Shown here: one piece after another, positions 1 to 12,300 of the stretch
Layout of the letters: each line of letters opens with the position of its first letter
How positions within the stretch are numbered: the first letter of the stretch is position 1
NCBI RefSeq assembly: GCF_008831285.2
Contig: NC_045149.1
Location: forward strand, 12,404,629 to 12,468,628
Direction of reading: 5' to 3'
Source of the DNA: Nymphaea colorata
Lineage: Eukaryota > Streptophyta > Magnoliopsida > Nymphaeales > Nymphaeaceae
DNA length: 64,000 nt
The notes under the pieces: model-generated
What the model was told of the DNA's origin: nothing
The model's input: the letters and a program-made list of their open reading frames with translations, nothing else
Databases searched by the model: none
Made by a program: the position numbers and the translations under genes

Positions 1-261
1 GGAGATATGATTGGCTGTAGGAAAGCGTATAAACCTACTCCGAAGCTAGTTGTGAAAAGATTACGACCGTTAGGTGAATGAGGGCATTTCATAAATTCGT
101 CAAAATATTCTGAAAAGAGAAAACGCATTTGCGTAGTTTAATAAAAGTATAAACCCGTCATGCCCGGACATAATGGTCGGGTCGGGCGCGCATAAAACGA
201 CCTTCGTTTGTTACTGGTCACTCGTACATAGGCGGACCAGTCTCGAAGGCGGACGTGAGTA

Positions 262-284
262 GGACGGACGGACGGACGGACGGC
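262..284. repeat. GGAC tetranucleotide repeat in the 5' leader
   Basis: About five GGAC units lie just upstream of the first ATG of the five-exon gene. They probably belong to its 5' UTR or core promoter. No TATA box is obvious in the 260 bases before it. Confidence 0.7.
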
Positions 285-304
285 TTTAGAGACGCCGGCC
301 TGGC

Positions 305-3300
305 ATGGAGACTGCCGCAGTAGCAGAAGCAGAGGCTACCCAAAGGGGAGGAGGAGGCGGAGGAGGCGCTGGAGAGGAGGTGGCGATGGTGAAGTCCTTC
401 GCAGATTTGGAGAAGGAAGCCATAGCCATCGCCGAGAGCTTCACTTCTCTCTTTTCTTCCCTACGCTCCGACCTCTCTGAGGTCTCTCTCTTTCTCTCGC
501 GCGCGCGCGTGTCTCGGGGGCCGGGGGTGGGGAACAGGGAAGGGTTTTGATTCACAATTAGCTGCATGAATAATGCAGAAGATGTTCCCTCTTTGATCCG
601 TTGGGAGATTGTATCATTTAGATTGCAAAAGATTTCTACGTAGTGATTTGACGGAATTCCTGTTAGTATATACAAGGAGTTTTCTGAACTTCCGATGATA
701 GTAACCCACGACCATCTCTTTCCTTCATTTTTTTTCAGGTCACTGGTGCTTCCGTAGAACACATGCGCTGCTTCAACGATGCTGCTGGTCGTGTTCAAGA
801 AGCTGGTAACACATTTTAACACCCAATTGATTGTGCCTGTATGTTGCAGAAAAGGCAGTCAGTTTAAGGACAGAAGGTTTTCAATTTTGTAATTTGATTA
901 AAAGAATTAGTTTGAAATGTAGCTCTATTTTTTTGGAAAATAGAATGGTCTTACAGCCTAGTGCAGCAACTTTGTAAGTACCAATTCTGGGAATTGATTT
1001 TGCTTTTCGTTTTCCTTATTGCCTGAAGAGTGAAGACACACAACGTAGAGGTTAGGAAGTGCCTATTCAATGATTTTGTTAACATAGTCCTTTTCTGTTT
1101 AGGGTTTTCTTGCCTGTTCTGCTGATTTTAAGCCAAACTGTGGAATTTAAAAGGTTTTTCTGCAGAGTTAAATGCAAGTTTTCCTCTTCTTTCTGAAACA
1201 TATTTGCAGCGTCTTGTGGCTATTTAGTAACACTTTTCAATCAGATTGGTGATATTGCTGAACACTTTCTGAAAATAACATGTGGCTGGAAGAATGTAGT
1301 TTTAAGTTTGGCACTGTTACCAGAGTTGGTGGTGCCAATCTTGGAAAGTTGACATGAAACTGGATGACAAGGTGTTGTCTGACTGAAATATTTCCTCATT
1401 GCTAAGTGTCGTGAAGACTTTTTAATTCAGTTTGAAATTGAATTAACATCCATGTCTTTGACTAATTTATCGACCGCTGCAATTAAATTTGATGCCTAGG
1501 ATGGCTTATGTATTTAGTGTATACGTAATTGCTTATGGTTCTTGATTGCACTACCATCGAATTGCTGAGTTTAGTACACATGAAATTTTTATAGTCTAGT
1601 TGTTATGAGAAAAGTTCCATAGATCTGTCACTACTTAAACTTACATTAACCCAAAGTCGTAAACCACATTTTTTTGGAAATCAAGTGCATTGAAGAAGTT
1701 CAAATTCATATCAGATTCTCTGATAGACGAACTCGGAAAGAAGTTCAAAGACCTTTCCATTGGCAAATATTTCCGCTTCAATGGTGGATTTTGGCGGGTT
1801 GAATTTGCCGCTTGCGTATGATGAAGCACTTTACTGGAGGTGTTGACAGGGGTGGCAGGTTCTGAACCTGTTCTTTGATCCTTCTGACCAAAAGCTAGTC
1901 CTGCTGGTGATACCAAAACGGAAACGTGGACGGCAAATTTTTGCGCGGGATAAAACGGCTCTTGAACGTAAGGGAAGAAGAAAAAGAAGAATAGAACTAG
2001 AATGAAGGAAAAACCTTAGAAGAAAGAGGAGGCGATGCTCCAAGCTTTCACAATTACAAGTAAGAACTTTGAGGAAGAGTAGAACCCTTGGGGACTCCAA
2101 GATGGTTTACACCTTCGACATGAGCCTCTTATATAGAGGCCTGACTACGCGTGGAAGACGCGTCAAACGATAAGGTAGTACAATAATTGAGAACGCGTGG
2201 CATAGGCACCGACGCTTCTCGACAGAAGGCACTGTTCGAAAAAGAGAAAGTAGTACAATAATTGAGAACGCGTGGCACAAGCGCCGACGCTTCTCGACAA
2301 AAGACACTGTGTGAAAAAGAGAAAGTAGTACAATAATTGAGAACGCGTGGCACAGGCGCCGACGCTTCTCGACAAAAGACACTTATTGCAGGTGCATCGT
2401 CACTGCTTGCGTCAGTTGGGGCTTTGCAGTTTTAGATCTTGATCCCCTTGACTGATGTTACTGTCCTGATAACTTATCTGGAAAGGAATTTACATGTTTC
2501 CAAGGTGATTTTTACGCTTTCTTTGACGTAAGTCCAGTAGTTATCAGTTGTTGCAATTTTGGTGCAGACTAGAAGCTTGATCTCCTGTAGATTTTTAAGA
2601 CTCCTTAAATCGGCTTCTATGCGATTGCAAAGGGCAGCTTCCAATCCGTTCATGCCCCGCCCAAGTTCTTCGAACCTCTGAAGTGAAATACTGAATCCTT
2701 TGTCGACTGGGTACCCCCAGAATTTTGCGACTTCTGGATGTCAGAGTCGAGCAAGATTCTTGTATCTGTTAACGATCATAGTACCTGGTTGCATAAAACT
2801 AGGTCCTTCGAACTCTGGCTCGGAGATTCTCCTTACTTGTGCCATTCTTCTAACCTTAAAATAAGAGAAAACGTGTTGTAAAAACGCGTGAGTATAATTA
2901 TAGAAAGAATTTATATTCGTATTTTACGAATCTTATTGAGTATTTCCCTGACGTGGGATATAATATTTTCGATCTCCATCATGTGCGGCCAAGTTGGTTG
3001 CTGAATGTAGCGCCAACAGGTTTTCGTAGTGGAGGATCGAAAGGCCGTAGTCCACCGTTGTTCCTGTATTATTTGGATACGCTCAAGGTCTAACAGGACA
3101 TGGTTGAGGATTTCATCCTCTATGCTGGAGAGTTCCTCCAGAAGTTCACCCCTTCGTTGTTTTGGTAATTGCCAATCTGAACTGTGGTTCTCGGGATGAA
3201 GCTCGCTGAGGATGCTCCTGTATCGCTCAATAACTGGGTCACCTGGTGGCACAAGTTGTGCAGCCTTTGCTGTTGGGATGGGGGCCCTGGATGGTCATTT

Positions 3301-6300
3301 CATTCCTGTAAGCATTGTTCAAAGACTGTTATTACTTGCTGTTGTGGTTCAAGAACGCTGAGTGATCCAGTTAAGAGGGTGATCACACGAGACAACGAAT
3401 CGGCCAAGACGTTGTCTTTTCCGTCGATGTGTTCAAATGACACATCGATTCCTAGCCCCGTGATGAAGTCCACGAAGGCTATCCACCTAACTCTGGAGGG
3501 CTTATTGATGTTTGATTTGTTGAAGAAGCTGATGATGGCTTGGCAATCCGTCCGAATAAGCAGCTCTTTTTGCTCCAGATAATAAATTTTTAATGACTCG
3601 AGGCTGTTCATAACGGCAAATATTTCCGCGTCAATGGTGGATTTTGGCGGGTTGAATTTGCCGCTTGCATATGCACATGGTTTTTCCATGCTCCTCGGAT
3701 CATATTTCTGAGGCTTCCATTTGCAGATTCCGCCCCATCCATCCATGCACCCATCTGTTTCCAAGATGATGAAGCACTTTGCTGGAGGTGTTGACAGGGG
3801 TGGCAGGTTCTGAACCTGTTCTTTGATCCTTTTGACCAAAAGCCAGTCCTGCTGGTTTAGCCTTTTTTCTCCTGTAGGGCTTGTTTTGCCATACAGGGTG
3901 CCAGTAATCTGCCTAGGTTAGGGATAAAGTTTCTGGCATAGTTTAGTATCCCTAACCATGATCGTAGACCGGATTTTGTCGTCAGGTCCGATTCTTGCTT
4001 TTCTACGATCCTTTTGATGATATTGGGCTGCAGGTGTATTTCCCCGTTACCGATAATAGCTCCGAGGAGTTCGATTTGTTTTTGCCCAATAGTCATCTTT
4101 GTTGGGCTTAAGACTAGCCCATTAGCTCTGCATCTTTCCAATAGTATGCGCAGATGCTTGGCATGCGCATCTTCTGAGTCAGAGAAGACTAGAATGTCAT
4201 CGATGTAGACGGCGATGAAGTCTTCTGTTCCTTTGAAGCAGGTATCCATTTTTCGCTGAAAGACTGCAGGGGCGTTCTTCAAACCGAATGGCATCACTAG
4301 CCATTCGAAGAGTCCTTGTGGTACCCAGAACGCTGTAAGGGGTACAGACGGGTCCATCATTACTTGATGAAATCCACTCTTGAGGTTGAATTTAGAGTAG
4401 ATTTTACTACCTGATACTTTCTTGATGATCGTATTGATGCCAGGTAGTGAGTACTGGTCTTTCTCGGTGTTGTCGTTGAGACGCTTGTAGTTAAAGACCA
4501 TTCTTTCCTTCCCCTTCTTTACTTCTCCAGTTTTGGGGTCCTGAGTTGTTCCAGAATGAACGATGATGGTTGTCGTTCGGTGTTGGCTTTTCGAGGACCT
4601 TATCACTTTAAGCTTGAGTAACGCCGTGATGTGCTTCTCAAATGACTCCTTCATCTGAGGCGTTACGCAATGTTGTAAAACGCGTATCGCAAGCCGTATC
4701 GGTCGGGCTTTAAGATACGCCGTATCGTAACGTATCGTAACTGTATCGTAAATTTTTTTAAAAAATTATTAATAAATCAGAAAAAATTTAAAAAAATTCG
4801 GAAAATTCATAAAAAAATCAGAAAAAATTAAAAATAATAAATTGTTCATAGAAAACATGTTTGAGATAATGATAGACTTATTATTGCTATAAACTTACGC
4901 GTTCATCATTCATAAACATCAAAATTCATAACAATAATACAATATCATTCAACAAAGCATAAGGCCATAAGCCATAAAGTGATAAAGTCATAAAACATTC
5001 AATCAAGTGTTCAACAACCATAGATTCATAACTCTTAAGTTTTTGATACATATAAAATGAAAGCACTCTTGACTTGACTCTCATTCATGATTCATCATTC
5101 ATAATCTTCATCATCTTCATCTTCATCTTCTTCTTCTTCTTCATCGTCAAGAATTGGAAGATCTTCACCAACATATTCAGCACCAGCAGTAGCAGACTCT
5201 CCTTCATCAACAAAGCCTTCTGTTGCTTCAGCTTCAAGGTTGAAGCATTCAAGATCTTCATCATCAAATATTGTAGCTGGTTCTTCTTCAATCCATGGTT
5301 CTAGATCGTCAAAATTTTTCAAGCTGATAGGATCGAATTGAGATGTGTGCTTCCTTGCTAATGATTTTTCTAATTCTCTACATTAAATAAGAGAAAATTT
5401 GTTAGTATATAATTTCATATAAATATATTGTACAAAAAATGTAAAGTGTAAACATTAATTAAGCTATATGCCTATATTACCTTTGTTTCAACCTCATATT
5501 ATATCGAACAAAGACAAGGTCATTCAACCTTTTATGTTCGAGCCTATTCCTTTTTTTGCTATGGATATGTTGGAACACACTCCAGTTCCTTTCGTATCCA
5601 CTAGCACTGCATGTCTGGCTGAAGACTTTGACTGCAAAACGTGCTAGGTTTGGACAATCAAACCTATACCTATTCCACCACAAATCTAAACAAAAATATA
5701 ACAAATCAATGTGAAAGTTTTAAAAGAATCAAATGTAAAAAATGCAAAGTAAATTAAAAATTTCTATGTATTTACCTGGACGCATCGTTGTCCTGCCTCG
5801 AACGGCGGCAGGTAGTCCCATGTTCCGAAAACAACTATCATATAGATCCAACTCATTGTGCACAGCATCTTGTTCTGTAGAATCTTCCACTAACACATTA
5901 ATACAATCTAACAAACCATGCATGACTTCTCTGTCCTTCTTAAATGTAGGAGAAAATCTAATTGCAGGATTTAGATAATAAGCTGCTGCATGAAGAGGTT
6001 GATGAAGCTGTCCAGTCCACCTTTTATGTATAATCTTCCATATGGGCATATATAACTTTTTCTTTTCCTTTAAGTTGTCTCGAATTGCCTCTTTTGCTTT
6101 GTCCATAGCCTCATATAAGTACCCTATGGAAACCTTAACTAATGGAACACAAACCTTCAATAGCTTCACACATGATTCCCAAAATACGTTATTGAATATA
6201 ATATCCACAACTAAAGAAGCATTTCTTTTATGAGCACGTGGATATGCAGCCCATTCTTCACTAGCAAACATCTGTCTCAAAGGAGTTCTTTGTTTCACCA

Positions 6301-9300
6301 CACTCTGCACAGTCAATACATTTGTGGCAAATCTAGTTTGTGCAGGTCGTATTAATTCAACTTCTTTTGTAAATTTTCTCATCAAACTCAATACATATGC
6401 ATGATTATAGATAAATTTTGTTACCTCTTGACATTGGTCAATGGCTGATTTCATATCATGCATCTCATTAAGATCTTGAAGCATTAAATTAACACAATGA
6501 GTGGCACATGGACTCCAATAAAATGTTCTATACTTTTGAAATAACAAATCTCCTGCAGCTCTATAATTTGCAGCATTATCTGTAATAAACTGTACAATGT
6601 TTGCAGGTCCAACTTCTTGTACGACATTATCAAAAATATTGAATAAAATCTCAGCAATCTTAGGAACATCAGACAAGTCAAGAGATTTCAAGAACATTGT
6701 ACCTTTAGGGCAATAAACAAGAAAATTTACAAGTGTTCTTGACCTTGTATCAGTCCAACCATCTGACATAATGGAGCAACCTGTTTCCTTCCAACATAAT
6801 TTCAACTCATCGCAATGCTCAGACACTTCTTTGACTGTATCCTGAAGAATTTTTCCCCTCAACTGATGATATGATGGCATTTTGAATCCGGGGCCTATAG
6901 AAGCAATTGCATCTGCCATGGCTTGGAATTGAAAAGAATTAGCTGCATTAAATAGAATACATGCATCATAAAACCATTTCCCTACCTGCTTTTGTGCATG
7001 ATATAGCATATCTTTAGATGTCATAGCAGCACGAATATGCGGCTGACCACCTGGGCTGGTATATGAAGGGAAAAAACTCTTAATAGAGCCAACACTAGAC
7101 CTACCAGTAGGAACTCTACCACTAGGTGGTCGCATACCACGCCTGGCCCTAACATCTGTTGTGCCTCTCCTCTTCCTTCCCGTTATGCCAGATCGACCTC
7201 CTTCATACATAATCCCTTTTCCTCTACGATCTCTACCTCTTGAGGTCTCCAAATCTGTTCTTAGACTGCTATCGTCTTCATCATCACATTCATAAGCTTC
7301 TTCCTCTTCTTCTTCATCTTCCAAAGGCACATTATAGCCTACATCTGCATCTTCAATTTCTTTTTGTATTCTCTTTTGACGTAAAGCATGAAGCATATCT
7401 AAACATTGTTGATGCACAAATGGAGGCAAAGGTTTGTTTGGTCCTCCAACACAAGGAGACGCATCTTTGGAGGTCCCTGCCAAATGGTGTTTCATTCTAA
7501 TAATCCCTCCTGAAAGTGTATTCCCACAGAAGCCACATTTGAGTTTCAAACGGTTATTCTCCTTCACCCTTTCACACCATTGCCATGTAGGATCCATATC
7601 TTCAAAAAAAAAAAACGAAATCTTATGGTAAACTTAATGAAAAACACTCAAAGTCTTCCAATCTACGATTATACGGTAAAAAATTAAGAATACATGGTAA
7701 GAACATGAGATTTCATACCTTACGAAGAAGAAATGTCTGAAATGAAGAAAACCTCTTTCCTTCCCACGAAAATCAAGCACCCACGCACAAATCGACCACT
7801 TAATCTTCGATTTGACGATGAAAATCAAGTTTTTCCCGGTGAAAATGAACGATCGCCCTCCCTCACGGCACTATCCAAGCGTTAGAAATGAAGAACAGAA
7901 GAAAATTTTGAAAAAGAAGCCGAATAAGTAGGTCTCGGCCCCCTTTTTCGTTTTTAGGCGGTATCGTACGATACGGGGTGTATCGCCCCGTATCGTACGA
8001 TACAGGCCCTGTATCGTACGATACGTGCGATACAGGGTCGATACACCCCCTTTTTACGATACGGGGGGTGTATCGTACCGTTTTTTTCAAACGAGACGAT
8101 ACGTATCGTACGATACGGGGTCGTATCGTACGATACGTACAACATTGGCGTTACGTGCTTCAAAGGCCTATCTTCAATGATAAACTCTGGATTCTTCAAG
8201 GTGATTTTGCATATGACTTTGTTCTTAGACCAGTGTTTGAGGGGATCTTCTCCAATGTATCCAGCTTCCTTGAGTTTTTCAATGATGGGCTGGAAATTAA
8301 CTATGAATTTCGGAAGCATTGGTTCTGCTGTGTAGAGAACTGCCTCTTAGAGTTGAATATACTCTAGATCATCAATTTCTTCAACGAAGGAAGAAATAAC
8401 TGCTTGCTGCTGGGTATTGATAACAGTAACGTTTTTGTAAAAAGTAATAACGTCACCTTCTATCCTTAACCCGCCTTGCATAGCTCTGATGAAATTGCAG
8501 CCGATGATCATCTGTATCTCGCCTCCCAAATTTAAAGGCGCACCAAATTTAAAGGCGGCCTGAATGATGAGATGTGGAACTTGCCCACAGCAGCACAATC
8601 TACAGGGGTAATCTTCGTCATTCCGAAACAAATCGGCCTATTCCATGATGTCTTCTCACGATGGGAATCCATCACCAAGAATCTGGTGTCAGAAAAGGGA
8701 TTCTCACATGCTAAAGACAATGCCGAATTTATGGAGAATTTACTCGGCGAGATCGAGAAGCTTATCTGGATCCAATGGCGGATGCAGTATCAGGCCGAGT
8801 ACGAAGCCCTCATTGCCACTGCTGATGGCAGAGAAGGCACACAAAATATCCTGTTACAAATGCGCAGGGTCTTCTCCTTAGAAGATCCAACACAAGGATC
8901 TATAGTTATCCAGGATCAAGCGTATCGTGATTTGGAGAAATTATCCTGCAGCAACGTAAAATACATCATTCAATATATGAATGATTACCTCAGACTTGCT
9001 GCTAAATCTGGGAGAATGTTTATAAGTGCAGAGCTCTCAGAAAAATACTGGCTAAAAATGCCAGGAGACCTGGGGAACAAAATCAAGCAGGCATTCGACC
9101 TCAAGTACCCAGGAGACCTCACTCCATGAGTCCTATTCACATACCAGTATCTCGAACAGGAATGCAAGGATGCGGCATTCAAACGATCGCTGAAAAACCT
9201 ATCCTTTTGTTCCCAAATCCCAATCCCTGGATATTACAAAGATCCAGAGAGAAAAAGTTACGGTATGCGTAGGTTTACAACCTACAAGGGCAAACCTCAC

Positions 9301-12300
9301 CCCACTCATGCCAGGATTGAAAAGAGAAAACACTTGCTTAGAAACAAGAAGTGCAAGTGTTATCTATGTGGAGATGAAGGACACTTTGCCCGAGAATGCC
9401 CTAATGATAAGAAAAACTTGAAGAGCGTAGCCATTTTTGAGAGTCTGGAACTCCCCGAAGACCATGATATTGTTTCGGTCCAAGAAGGGGAAGAACTGAG
9501 TGATGCCATCTATTCTATTTCTGAAAATGAAGAAATGGATGAATCACTCGAGCATCAGCTACAGGCTCTCAGCATAAATATGCTGGGGGAGGAAGATGGA
9601 GGCTACCGCCCCCAGATCAAGTTGCCTCCAAAACAAATGTCATGCAGCCACAACTGGCAGTACAATCAGCAAGTCGATAATCCGACTTGCACATGCTGCA
9701 GACGGCAAACCATGAAAAGGGCAAGACTCAGCTGCCCACTGTGCTTAGTAGTAGCCTGCAACCTTTGCGGACCCTACTACTTCCAGAAGAAGGTCCCTGT
9801 TGAGCCGGTTCAGCAGACCGCTTCCAATCCATCCTCCTTTCACAAACTAATCCTGCAACAATCTGAGTACATAATATGGTGTGAAGCAGAGACTACACGA
9901 CTCAAGAAAGAGGTACAGTACCTACAGGACCAGCTTTTGACTCAGCATCTCAGTGCCGACCTTGCCGAACTCTTCATAACTGACAAACAGCGAGCAAAAG
10001 GCAAGGAAATCCTCCTCTCAAATGATGACAATGAATGTTTCATTCTCACCGGCGAAGCTGTAAATACAACTTCAGGAGGCGGGAGAGGGGGACGGATCAT
10101 TCGAAACCGCCTCTACAACTTAACAGTCGACTTCGATATTCTCGGAGTCAAAACATTTTCTATCAGAGCCATCCTTGACACTGGTGCAACCACCTGTTGC
10201 ATCGATGAAAACTCAGTTCCAAAGGAAGCTCTGGAAGACAACACATTCACCGTCCAGTTTACAGGCGTCAACTCCAAGCAGAGCGCCAACAAGAAGTTGA
10301 AGTACGGGAAAATGACAATAGGGGAAAACCAATTCAAAATCCCCTATACTTATGCGTTTCTCATGCATTTGGGAGGCGAGATACAGATGATCATCGGCTG
10401 CAATTTCATCAGAGCTATGCAAGGCGGGTTAAGGATAGAAGGTGACGTTATTACTTTTTACAAAAACGTTACTGTTATCAATACCCAGCAGCAAGCAGTT
10501 ATTTCTTCCTTCGTTGAAGAAATCGATGATCTAGAGTATATTCAACTCTAAGAGGCAGTTCTCTACACAGCAGAACCAACGCTTCCGAAATTCATAGTTA
10601 AGTTCCAGCCCATCATTGAAAAACTCAAGGAAGCTGGATACATTGGAGAAGATCCCCTCAAACACTGGTCGAAGAACAAAGTCATATGCAAAATCACCTT
10701 GAAGAATCCAGAGTTTATCATTGAAGATAGGCCTTTGAAGCACGTAACGCCTCAGATGAAGGAGTCATTTGAGAAGCACATCACGGCGTTACTCAAGCTT
10801 AAAGTGATAAGGCCCTCGAAAAGTCAACACCGAACGACGGTCATCATCGTTCATTCTGGAACAACTCAGGACCCCAAAACTGGAGAAGTAAAGAAGGGGA
10901 AGGAAAGAATGGTCTTTAACTACAAGCGTCTCAACGACAACACCGAGAAAGACCAGTACTCACTACCTGGCATCAATACGATCATCAAGAAAGTATCAGG
11001 TAGTAAAATCTACTCTAAATTCGACCTCAAGAGTGGATTTCATCAAGTAATGATGGACACGTCTGTACCCGTTACAGCGTTCTGGGTACCACAAGGACTC
11101 TTCGAATGGCTAGTGATGCCATTCGGTTTGAAGAACGCCCCTGCAGTCTTTCAGCGAAAAATGGATACCTGCTTCAAAGGAACAGAAGACTTCATCGCCG
11201 TCTACATCGATGACATTCTAGTCTTCTCTGACTCAGAAGATGCGCATGCCAAGCATCTGCGCATACTATTGGAAAGATGCAGAGCTAATGGGCTAGTCTT
11301 AAGCCCAACAAAGATGACTATTGGGCAAAAACAAATCGAACTCCTCGGAGCTATTATCGGTAACGGGGAAATACACCTGCAGCCCAATATCATCAAAAGG
11401 ATCGTAGAAAAGCAAGAATCGGACCTGACGACAAAATCCGGTCTACGATCATGGTTAGGGATACTAAACTATGCCAGAAACTTTATCCCTAACCTAGGCA
11501 GATTACTGGCACCCTGTATGGCAAAACAAGCCCTACAGGAGAAAAAAGGCTAAACCAGCAGGACTGGCTTTTGGTCAAAAGGATCAAAGAACAGGTTCAG
11601 AACCTGCCACCCCTGTCAACACCTCCAGCAAAGTGCTTCATCATCTTGGAAACAGATGGGTGCATGGACGGATGGGGCGGAATCTGCAAATGGAAGCCTC
11701 AGAAATATGATCCGAGGAGCATGGAAAAACCATGTGCATATGCAAGCGGCAAATTCAACCCGCCAAAATCCACCATTGACGCGGAAATATTTGCCGTTAT
11801 GAACAGCCTCGAGTCATTAAAAATTTATTATCTGGAGCAAAAAGAGCTGCTTATTCGGACGGATTGCCAAGCCATCATCAGCTTCTTCAACAAATCAAAC
11901 ATCAATAAGCCCTCTAGAGTTAGGTGGATAGCCTTCGTGGACTTCATCACGGGGCTAGGAATCGATGTGTCATTTGAACACATCGACGGAAAAGACAACG
12001 TCTTGGCCGATTCGTTGTCTCGTGTGATCACCCTCTTAACTGGATCACTCAGCGTTCTTGAACCACAACAGCAAGTAATAACAGTCTTTGAACAATGCTT
12101 ACAGGAATGGAAGGACCATCCAGGGCCCCCATCCCAACAGCAAAGGCTGCACAACTTGTGCCACCAGGTGACCCAGTTATTGAGCGATACAGGAGCATCC
12201 TCAGTGAGCTTCATCCCAAGAACCACAGTTCAGATTGGCAATTACCAAAACAACGAATGGGTGAACTTCTGGAGGAACTCTCCAGCATAGAGGATGAAAT

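Larger units (their letters stand above)
4668..8147 (-). mobile_element. Complete hAT transposon (3480 bp)
   Basis: The element has perfect 10-bp terminal inverted repeats, CAATGTTGTA at the left and TACAACATTG at the right. It is flanked by the 8-bp duplication GCGTTACG. The matching empty site in the other viral arm fixes both ends to the base. The subterminal regions are crowded with GTATCG half-sites and, on the right, five full palindromes. Inside is one transposase gene on the minus strand. It looks structurally autonomous. It inserted after the viral inverted repeat formed, since only one arm carries it. Confidence 0.95.
1915..8532 (-). mobile_element. Endogenous pararetrovirus, left inverted copy (split by hAT)
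   Basis: Read on the minus strand, this copy runs from the end of the protease region (8532) through reverse transcriptase, RNase H, a tail frame and a small 3' ORF to the promoter repeats and leader start at 1915. It equals positions 10368-13482 of the right copy in reverse orientation. In the 265-residue reverse transcriptase stretch only five residues differ between the copies. A hAT transposon occupies 4668-8147. Coat protein, zinc fingers and most of the protease are absent. The family is Caulimoviridae, close to Badnavirus, judged mainly from the right copy. Confidence 0.85.

Noticed and set aside
1641-1916. 91-codon minus-strand frame across the viral scrap
   Set aside because: It reads RNase H sequence in the wrong phase and crosses a junction.
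2107-2382. Overlapping open frames through the 75-bp repeats (also 13015-13290)
   Set aside because: The repeat period is divisible by three, so every frame repeats and stays open. No start context or homology supports them.
3184-3582. 132-codon plus-strand frame opposite viral RNase H (mirror at 11828-12226)
   Set aside because: It is exactly antisense to a domain with clear catalytic motifs and exists in both arms only because the arms are copies.
5095-5322. Separate acidic 75-residue gene
   Set aside because: Splice sites and phase join it to the hAT transposase as its last exon.
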